Shown here in pieces: positions 56,255-64,000 of a DNA stretch of 64,000 bases; position 1 is the first letter of the stretch, and each line of letters opens with the position of its first letter. The notes below the pieces were generated by a model. It was given only the letters and a program-made list of their open reading frames with translations. It ran no database searches and was not told the DNA's origin. Made by a program: the position numbers and the translations under genes. Source of the DNA: Pardosa pseudoannulata (Eukaryota; Arthropoda; Arachnida; Araneae; Lycosidae); contig CM063504.1 in the NCBI GenBank assembly GCA_032207245.1, forward strand, positions 84,034,844-84,098,843, given 5' to 3'.

Positions 56255-56600
56255 CTTCTTCTTCAGTGGCATGACAGCCCAGTATGGGCCCTGACCTTCT
56301 CAATAAGTTTTTTACAAGATATCCTCCTGGAGGCCAAATTCTTCCAGTTTTTTAAGTACCTGAAGGTCTCTTTCCAGGCTGTCTGTCCATCTCAGGTCGG
56401 GTCTTTCTCGTCTTCGCGTTCCTGTAGGTTTCTCATCGAAGACCCTTTTTGTTGTTCGGTACTGATCTATTTGCTCAACCACCATCTGTAGTCCTTTACG
56501 TCTATATAAAGATCGAACATTCCATGGCCCAATTTTCAAATCCTTTAATCCTTTTCCAGTTTGTCTCCGTAAAGTCTGTTCTTCTTTAAGCATTTGCCAT
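56255..56600 (-). mobile_element. Internally deleted LINE (endonuclease start joined to RT end)
   Basis: One minus-strand frame (56312-56593) reads LKIGPWNVRSLYRRKGLQMV then VEQIDQYR, the start of an AP-type endonuclease where TWNVRSL is usual. It passes directly into RVFDEKPTGTRRRERPDLRW and TDSLERDLQ, the C-terminal region of the same kind of element as at 30.9-31.9 kb. The catalytic endonuclease and whole RT core are missing. The 3' end is a (GAA)n tail. Confidence 0.82.
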
Positions 56601-56609
56601 CATTAATTG

Positions 56610-57285
56610 ACATAAACGGACACTAATGAGTGATCGTCTTCAAAATTCAATTTTTGGTGGTATGACAGCTTTTTTTTTTCACTCGTTTATGCAATTGTAA
56701 AATTATTAGACTTAAAAGAACTTTAATCATTTTTCTTAACCTTTATAGAAGCAATTTGTTTTGTTTGACTATCTACTATCCCATATTTATTCTTACGTTT
56801 AAGATGAACAAATAGTCGTGTCCCAGAAATGTATTTTATAACACAGAGGTCTTTAATGGTTTTAAGTAAATAAAATGACTATACCTTTGTCTAAATTAAA
56901 CCAAGTATATTATTTCACACTGGTGCCTCTGCTCTACTGGTAGAATTCTACGAAAATTGATTAATAAACCAAGTGCGATCCGAAGTTATGCATAAGGATT
57001 TTAATGTGGCCCTCGAGTCCTTACAAGTTGGAAACTCCTTTTATAGCGAAAATCTTAGAAATCGGATATAACAAACTGTATAATTCGTCCACTGCATTTT
57101 TTTTTTTAACTTTTTTACAGTTGAGAAAATAGAATTTCGTTTCTAATTTCAATGTCAAAAATTGTGAAATAAGTTTTTGCTCCCACAAACTGGAAGATAT
57201 TTGTGAAAACACTGTTGGCAACACAAGGACGCTGCTGCGCAACCGTTAGAACCAGCAAATAAAAACCAGTTGTTTTTCTGCCCAA
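56610..57285. other. Interior of the TTAA element, no gene
   Basis: AT-rich spacer. The 73-codon minus-strand frame at 57021-57242 is unrecognised. Confidence 0.4.
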
Positions 57286-57592
57286 ATGTAATGTAGCCTA
57301 CACACTATAGCCAATTGTTCACCACTTCCTGATGGTGACATTGGACGATGGTTTACGGGTTGCATCCACACTCTGGGCCACTAAATGAGCCTAACGTGTG
57401 GATTCATCCATAAAGTCTATTTCGCACTTCAATTGCGCATCTGGCTGCCTTTGATTTTTGGAGAAAAACTGTCTCCTAAGCCATCGTCTGCCATTGCTAT
57501 TTTATCGTCTGCCACCATCGATCGCGATAAGCCATGCCCCCTCCAGACGATGGTAATGGCTTGCAGTGGACCATAGTGCGGAGGGGCCTTAA

Positions 57593-58392
57593 GCCGTATC
57601 GCGGCAATTGCCCCACCATAAATAAATATTTAAAAACATCGAATGTCGTTAATCGCCACTAAAGTGTAGGGATATTCTGTCATAACATTTTCGTGGAATC
57701 GTATCAAATTTGTTATTATTTCCGAATCAAAATTGTGTTTAACAGTTAAAAGTAAAATTATTTTTCCATTTGTCTTCATTTTTATTCAATTTCATATTCA
57801 ACAGAGAATTTAATTCATTTCTAAATTACAACTATGACGACCTGGTATATTTACATTAAAAAATAAAAACATTTCATTTCTTTCCAAGCAATTAAATTTC
57901 TGGGAAAATTACTGAAACTTAATTGCTTAGAAAACTGAAACAAGAATCTCATAATTTTAACGAAGTAACAACCTTAAAGCAAAACTTAATAAAAGCTCAT
58001 ATTCTCGTAGAAATTTATATTTGAAGCATAAGTTTTATATTCTACTGAGCATTTGGAGAATTGCGAAAAACTATGTGTGCTTCGATTAGCAAACACAAAC
58101 ATCCATTTTCTGATGGAATTACTCTGGAATGAACAGTTATGTTTTTCAAATGTCCATTGTTGAGAATGAATAGCAGTATATATTCACGAATCATTGATAT
58201 TAAGACATGTAATGAGTTATAAATAGATTGCTAACATTTTCCCTAAATGTTAGCAATTACTCCTACATAATGTTTTACGTAGAATTAATTCGAGCTTCGG
58301 CATAAAGTATTCATGTAAGAGCTTACATCATAATTACTAAATACTTGTGTTACTAATGACTTGTGTCTAGTTATTTCGTAATTCATAACCGA
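57593..58392. other. AT-rich intergenic, no gene seen
   Basis: Nothing supported. Confidence 0.5.
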
Positions 58393-58396
58393 TTAA

Positions 58397-59131
58397 CCCT
58401 TTGACAGTTTCATTTTTTTCCAGAATTCGGTCAATAAATGTTACATTTTTTTTGTTCATTTTATATTTTTAAGTAAAGATATGTTATTAAAATTAACATT
58501 TCTAATATTTTTAAGCATTTATTACAACTTTTTTTCTTTCTATGAAAGCATCCTAGAACTGAAGTTCACCTTTAGTCTCATTGATATCGAAGTTAATTTT
58601 TGGAATTCCGGTGAAAGCAAATCTAGGAGGCGGATCCGAAGAATTATCACAATTCATTTAAAAAAAATTGTCTTGTTTGACTGATTCCATCTGTACTACT
58701 ATCATAGTCACTACTATCCAGGTCATCTAGTAAACTTTCGCTACTGTCATTTACAGATAATTCAGTTTCTGATCCCGAGTCACAGTTCGAATCTCAAGAA
58801 ATGAGCTCCATTTGCTCTGAATTATCCATTATTTAAAAGTAAAAATATATTATTCAACGCTTACATCAATAAAATTATCAGGTGGTTAGTAAAATATAAC
58901 CAGAAAACTATACACTGAAAGATAACAATTCGTCTTCTGATACAAAACAGGCGAAAAAACCCGCGCTTTTGAACCAATCAGAGTAGAAAATACAATAAAC
59001 TGCAAACTATTATTTACTAGACATCTATACGAATAATTTGTTACTAAAATTGGAAAAAATACGGCCGAAACAGTGCAAGCGAAACAGAAATCAGATTGCC
59101 CGTACGCCGTACGGGCAAATCAGGGAAGGGG
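58397..59131 (-). mobile_element. piggyBac-like element, internally deleted
   Basis: TTAA flanks both sides (58393-58396 and 59132-59135). The termini are CCCTTTGACAG on the left and, in reverse, CCCCTTCCCTG on the right. A perfect subterminal palindrome TGCCCGTACG/CGTACGGGCA sits near the right end (59097-59117). The minus strand keeps the start of an acidic transposase frame; most of the coding region is gone. Confidence 0.82.
58684..58831 (-). pseudogene. piggyBac-like transposase N-terminus, fragment
   Basis: From an ATG at 58831 reading leftward the frame gives MDNSEQMELIS, a TGA, then DSNCDSGSETELSVNDSSES and LLDDLDSSDYDSSTDG. An acidic Ser/Asp-rich N-terminus directly inside the 5' end is typical of piggyBac-family transposases. 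An in-frame stop and loss of the catalytic DDD region make it non-functional. Confidence 0.6.
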
Positions 59132-59135
59132 TTAA

Positions 59136-59928
59136 AGTAGTGGATTCTGAACTTTTTAAACACATCCACCCCTTCTTATGGCAAACACCTTACCATGAAC
59201 TTGCAAGTGAAATAATTTGTTTCAAATCAATTCGATTCAAAGAAAACAGAATTGCAGTTTTAACTTTGTTGTTTTCAATTGTAAGGTAAAAAAAATACAA
59301 TTAAAATGTTTTGTTATTTAAAGTAATATCTATTAAAATTATACCTCTTGTTATAAATTTAAACACGTAATTTTAACATTACATTATATGGGTAATTCAA
59401 GAAAATATTATTTTTAAATTCTACTAATAACGCGATTTCACGCAGTAGGGCAAATTCTCCACTTATGACATTTCTGGCTTTAGTTTCAAACGGAAGGGCA
59501 GTTTATTCTTTGTCTACTGGCTATTGTAAACATGAAAATGAATGGGAAGGGTATTGTAGTAGTTCGTGACGTTGCGACAAATTGCTCTATAAGATTGTTG
59601 AGTCTGATGGAAAGATATGAAATTATATGCTTGACCATATATTGTGAGAAAAAGAAACAGTGTTATCAAAAAATGGGAAAGGGGATGTTATAAAAACAGA
59701 GATTGGGATTCAAATAACGTATGTGTGTTCCTTTCTCTTCGGTATTCCGACTTTGTTAGGGATGAGAAAGGAATAAGACAAGAGAAGGTAGAAAAATTTC
59801 AACTATTTTATTTCTTGCTATTTATTTTAATTTTTACCACGATCCCTTCAAAGACAGTATGGACCCCTGGGGGTTCGTAGAAACCACTTTTGGTATCACT
59901 GGATTAGCCCATTATTATTATTTGTAGT
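59136..59928. other. Intergenic, no supported gene
   Basis: The 78-codon frame at 59644-59880 is unrecognised. Confidence 0.45.
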
Positions 59929-60363
59929 ATACAGCAGAACTTGAATAACTCGAATGTGGTCCATTCGAAATTTTGGGTAGTTCGAAGTGTACAAATTAAC
60001 CTTGAATTACCCGTATAATGTAATGTAAAAATTATATGTCTAATTCGAAGAAATTTTAAAATTGTTTGGTTAATTTGAATTCTGTAAAAACTCAAATTAC
60101 AATAAAGGTTCTTTTTTAATCTAAAATTTTTCATTTTTTGATCAAACCATACTTTTATTTTATCCTAATCTGTTGTTTGCTGATGAAATTACAAAGGTTA
60201 TACAAAATTTAAAAAAGACACGAAGGCGAAAATGCGTTTGTTCCACACATATGCAAATATTTGGTCTTTTAGAAGTGTTTTGGGGGAAACGGTAAGATAC
60301 CGTAGCGCCTGATCACACTTCCGAATCATATTTAACATTGGTTAACATATTATTGTTTGTGGA

Positions 60364-60474
60364 CAATTGACAGACACAAAAATTATTGATGAAGTAAAGA
60401 ACAAGGATATTGATTCATCTGGTGGAGAAAGAGAAGATAGTTATGAAAAATACATAGTGTCCACAGAAGCGGAA
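60364..60474 (+). pseudogene. Tigger-type transposase C-terminal tail, fragment
   Basis: The frame reads QLTDTKIIDEVKNKDIDSSG then an acidic stretch EREDSYEKYIVSTEAEN. Tigger/pogo transposases commonly end with a (T/L)TDEEII..V motif, an acidic run and a VS/IS-x-x-EA motif. The catalytic domain is absent upstream. Confidence 0.55.
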
Positions 60475-60740
60475 AACCGGATTCCTGTCCGGGACAGGAA
60501 ATATTAGGGATAATACTTTGTCTCACTTTGTAAAATACTGTTTTATTTGGAAAAAATTAATGCTAAACTATTTAAAAAAATTAATTCCTTATAGCTTGGA
60601 AACCTAGAACATAATTATGTTTAATTACACTAAATTGCAATGCCAGCAAATTCAAGTGAAAAGTTTAAGATAGGAGTATATATTTTTTAAAGAAAGATTG
60701 GTCTGCAAAGAAACTTGTAACAAGTATGTAACAAAGCATA

Positions 60741-62175
60741 AGTAGGTATGCTTGTTTTGACAGGGTTTTTTTCCTGGCCTATTATAAAAGAAAAATTGGT
60801 GATTCTATTGTTTTATTTGTGCTATTACTACGTTAAGAGTGACAAGTGCTTGCAAAACTGAGTGTTTCGTTTACGGTAATAAGGATTTACGGTTAGAGAC
60901 ATTTTATAAGAATTCATGGTAATAAAGAGAAGCAAGATAGGTAAAAACAAATCACGGTATAGGTAATTCATAGTAATAAAGAATCAGTGTTGGTAAATTT
61001 TTTAGATGAATAAAATAAATATTTTTTATGTTTATACATTTTTACAATAAGGATCGGATGGGTGGCATCTTTACATATTTGTGTAGGACTCCAAAAGCAT
61101 AATTAGGTATGCTTGTTTTGACAGGGTTTTCCCTGACCTATTATAAAAAGAAAATGGGTGATTCTCTTGTTTTATTTGTGATATTAATACGTTAAGAGTG
61201 ATTAGTGCTTGCAAAAGAGTGTTTCGTTTACGGTAATATGAATTTACGGTTGGGGAAACTTTATAAAAATTCAAGGTAATAAAGTGTAGGAAGATAGGTA
61301 AAAATAAATCACGGTATAGGTAATTCACAGTAATAAGAAATCGGTGTTGGCAAGGTTTGTAGATGAATAAAATAAATATTTTTTTATGTTTATACACTTT
61401 TACAATAAGGATCGGATGGGTGGCATCTTTACATCTTTGTGTAGGACTCCAAAAGCATAAGTAGGTATGCTTGTTTTGACAGGGTTTTTCCCTGGCCTAT
61501 TATAAAAGGAAAAAAGGTGATTCTATTGTTTTATTTGTGCTATTACTACGTTAAGAGTGACAAGTGCTTGCAAAACTGAGTGTTTCGTTTACGGTAATAT
61601 GGATTTACGGTTGGGGAAACTTTATAAAAATTCATGGTAATAAAGTGAAGCAAGATAGGTAAAAACAAATCACGGTATAGGTAATTCATAGTAATAAGAA
61701 ATCGGTGTTAGAAAAATTTTTAGATGAATAAAAGAAATATTTTTTTATGTTTATACACTTTTGCAATAAGGATCGGAGCGGTGGCATCTTTACATCTTTG
61801 TGTAGGACTCCAAAAGCATAAGTAGGTATGCTTGTTTTGACAGGGTTTTTCCCTGGCCTATTATAAAAGGAAAAAAGGTGATTCTATTGTTTTATTTGTG
61901 CTATTACTAGGTTAAGAGTGACAAGTGCTTGCAAAACTGAGTGTTTCGTTTACGGTAATATGGATTTACGGTTGGGGAAACTTTATAAAAATTCATGGTA
62001 ATAAAGTGAAGCAAGATAGGTAAAAATAAATCACGGTGTAGGTAATTCACAGTAATAAGAAATCGGTGTTGGCAAATTTTTTAGAAGAATTAAATAAATA
62101 ATTTTTTATGCTTATATACTTTTACAATAAGGATCGGAGGAGTGGTAGCATTTTACATCTTTGTCCCGGACTCCA
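60741..62175. repeat. ~360-bp tandem array, four units
   Basis: Units begin AGTAGGTATGCTTGTTTTGA at 60741, 61101, 61460 and 61821, a period of 359-361 bp. They share GTGTTTCGTTTACGGTAATA and CTTTACATCTTTGTGTAGGA. Similarity between units is high, suggesting recent expansion. The 108-codon frame at 61071-61397 is repeat sequence. Confidence 0.96.
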
Positions 62176-62547
62176 AACGGCTACAGCTAGCTCTGGTACA
62201 AATTACATTGGATGCTATGGTTATGTTACGAAGAAATAAGACGATTTGTTGCCGTACAAAATAATCTTTAAGCCATTTTTGTCCTTTTTCTGAGAGAACT
62301 TGAAAAATTCATTTGTTGCGCAAAAGACAATTATAAGTTTTTTAAATTTTTAAAATACTGGTTTGTTTGTTTTTCTGCACTTTCACCTTTTTTTTTACAC
62401 GAACCCATGAGACTATTTAAGTACACTGTTATGTGTTTTTAACGAAGTTATATAATTCGAAACATTTCCCATTCCCCTTCAAATTCGAATTGACCAAGTT
62501 CGGCTGTTTATAAATGAGGAGGATATCTCATCAGCTTATCGACAAAT

Positions 62548-62802
62548 CTATTTTACTAGGACGACAAAAGTCATGACATACGCACTGACATACGGGTTTG
62601 TTTGATTTACAACAATACGTTTCGCTTCCTCATCGTTGTATACGCGCTGGCAGGCGTTTAGATCTGTAGCTTGAAAGTTCAGTGGCACCGGAACGAGGCG
62701 GTGTCCTACTTTCAGATGAATCGCCCAGAGCAACCAGAAAATAGGTAAGAAGTTTAGATCACTTTCCAGAATGTGTGTAGGGGGAAGGTGAGAGATGGAC
62801 AA
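62548..62802 (-). CDS. Unrecognised open frame with coding-like composition
   Basis: The 84-codon frame has markedly higher GC than its flanks, concentrated in its second half (NFQATDLNACQRVYNDEEAK then RIVVNQTNPYVSAYVMTFVV). A T-rich tract ending TTTTCTGG is no clear acceptor. I recognise no family. It could be an exon or a transposon relic. Confidence 0.25.
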   Translation of the reverse strand: MSISHLPPTHILESDLNFLPIFWLLWAIHLKVGHRLVPVPLNFQATDLNACQRVYNDEEAKRIVVNQTNPYVSAYVMTFVVLVK

Positions 62803-62809
62803 AGTGGCA

Positions 62810-63489
62810 GAATCTTCATACTATGAGATTTTCTGGTACGGCTACAGTTTCACATTTGCAAGAGTTTATTTCCTCCCCCCTACCCAACAGGACTGACATT
62901 TAGTGGTACAGAAATGACCTGTCTTCGAAATGCATATAATTTAAAGTGTTTGAAGGAAGCTGTCTTACATTTTATTTGCTTGTTGTAGTATTTTTTTGTG
63001 ATCGGTCGCTGATGAATGGGTTAGAATTTAATTTGCCAAGTGGGTTACTTTGATTTGGGTCTTTGCCAAATATGAAGATAAAATAAAAGTAATTTATAGT
63101 GAGATATAATACGAAGTATTACATGCATTTTCTTACAATCATTATTGCTGATTGTAATGTTAAAGGCTGATAGATATCACCTCCATGTGAGTTTATATCT
63201 ATATCTATTTTTCTGTTCATGACTGTCAGTTTTAGTTATTTCACCGAATCATCTAACATTTCATTTGCTTTAGGAAAACTGTGTAACAGAAGTAGGTGTT
63301 TCGTGACCTGGATAGGTACAAGAAATGTCGGCAAAAATATTATCAAGTCGCTACATTTGGTTTCCTGTCCATGATATAATTGTAATATAAAAGAAAAAAA
63401 AATCCGCATTTCTGTTTTGTAATAGTTTTTTTTCTTTTTGCCTGTTTATTATTTTTTGTTAACTTCATTTGATAGTTTGTAATAGGTTG
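62810..63489. other. AT-rich intergenic, no gene seen
   Basis: Nothing supported. Confidence 0.5.
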
Positions 63490-63725
63490 CCTATCTTAAC
63501 GGTTGTAAGGCGTCTGACTGATCCTTCTCAGGAGGACAGTTTTTACGCCTGAATCCGTATCACTTTTCCACTTGCAAACCTTTCAGAGAGAGGACATCCA
63601 GACCGTCATGCACGATCTTTGGGCATACCGAGAAACATTTAGTACGCCTTCCAGACTCGAACCCGGAACCACAGGAATTTAAGCTATCTCGCTGATTACT
63701 AGGTCGTCTCTGGCCTTGTGCTCAC
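63490..63725 (-). mobile_element. Possible tRNA-derived SINE, third type
   Basis: On the minus strand GGTTCCGGGTTCGAGTC (63655-63671) is a good Pol III B box, and TAGTAATCAGCGAGATAGC upstream could be part of a decayed A box region. The following GC-balanced body differs from SINE families A and B. No target duplication was found. Confidence 0.4.
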
Positions 63726-64000
63726 TCTGTTTAAAATGACCATAGTCGATTAAAACCTTCTTTTATATATAGTGCTTAGGAAAAAAAAGGCAGGGGAGAT
63801 GCAGCGGGCCTTGCTACTCGCCGATATATGCAGCTTCAAGTATATATAAGTAAAATATAAACTTATATGCAAAGTAATAAATATGTTTTATATAAAACTC
63901 CCGTAGATGGCCTCTTAACGTAATGTCAACGAGTATCTAGTAATTTTATACATAAAAGATACCGAAATAAATTTATAGCCAAAACACCTGATTAGGTGAT
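63726..64000. other. AT-rich end of window, no gene seen
   Basis: Nothing supported. Confidence 0.5.

Larger units (their letters stand above)
55828..57588. mobile_element. TTAA-flanked element with ~300-bp inverted arms
   Basis: The ends GGCCCCTCCATACTATGG and, in reverse, GGCCCCTCCGCACTATGG are flanked by TTAA (55824-55827 and 57589-57592). The arms run to about 56135 and from about 57288. They share blocks such as TTAGTGGCCCAG(T/A)GTGTGGATG-like sequence and GGTGAACAATTGGCTATAGT. TTAA targets with GG...CC rather than CCC...GGG termini fit Kolobok better than piggyBac, which is inference. No transposase is seen. A LINE is nested inside. Confidence 0.82.
59932..62506 (+). mobile_element. 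pogo/Tigger-like element with internal tandem expansion
   Basis: The left end CAGCAGAACTTGAATAACTC and, in reverse, the right end CAGCCGAACTTGGTCAATTC are matching termini of pogo type. TA precedes the left end, but TA after the right end is not clear. Inside are a transposase C-terminal fragment and a four-unit 360-bp tandem array. Confidence 0.7.

Noticed and set aside
61071..61397. 108-codon minus-strand frame
   Set aside because: It lies wholly in the 360-bp tandem array and is not maintained across units.

Overview
The window looks like non-coding sequence from a large, AT-rich, transposon-dense animal genome, most likely an arthropod and possibly a chelicerate such as a spider. That placement is inference. 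It rests on the base composition, eukaryotic tRNA genes with Pol III terminators, spliceosomal-type signals, tRNA-derived SINEs, long (TA)n tracts and many hAT, pogo, piggyBac and Tc1 relics. No intact multi-exon protein gene can be supported. Almost every long open frame is microsatellite translation, a tandem-repeat shadow or a transposon remnant.

Layout. 0.6-1.8 kb: a tandem array with a long (TA)n tract. 1.8-9.1 kb: five tRNA-Leu(AAG) genes, all on the minus strand, the first three spaced exactly 463 bp apart; between them lie two hAT-type elements (3781-5432, 6712-7867), each carrying a SINE. 9.6-13.9 kb: pogo-like relics, two TTAA-flanked piggyBac-like MITEs and a SINE. 14.4-15.1 kb: a candidate terminal exon for a Cys-rich secreted peptide, with a partial duplicate of its last codons and 3' flank upstream. 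16.7-22.0 kb: a deleted Tc1 element, a hAT MITE lying 2 bp from the TA target site of a pogo-like element, a SINE, a perfect 21-bp hairpin and a solo LTR. 24.1-31.9 kb: a SINE, a small exon-like ORF, a hAT element whose target sequence also occurs empty 3 kb away, a long-TIR TA element and a 5'-truncated non-LTR retrotransposon with a 14-bp target duplication.

33.5-43.6 kb: three satellite-like arrays (about 195 bp, 79 bp alternating, about 340 bp) and several compound microsatellites. 44.2-49.5 kb: a GC-rich patch, a diverged tandem array interrupted by a hAT MITE, an LTR with polypurine tract, a piggyBac-like composite with serially duplicated ends, and a SINE. 51.2 kb: a THAP zinc-finger fragment. 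54.8-55.3 kb: a cluster of CACGTG boxes. 55.8-57.6 kb: a TTAA-flanked element with 300-bp inverted arms and an internally deleted LINE inside it. 58.4-59.1 kb: a piggyBac-like element keeping an acidic transposase N-terminus. 59.9-62.5 kb: a pogo/Tigger-like element with a transposase tail and four 360-bp tandem units.

The only genes likely to be active are tRNA-Leu genes 1, 2, 3 and 5. The rest records repeated transposition and local tandem duplication. Interpretations rest on reading terminal repeats, target-site duplications and motifs by eye; no database search was run.
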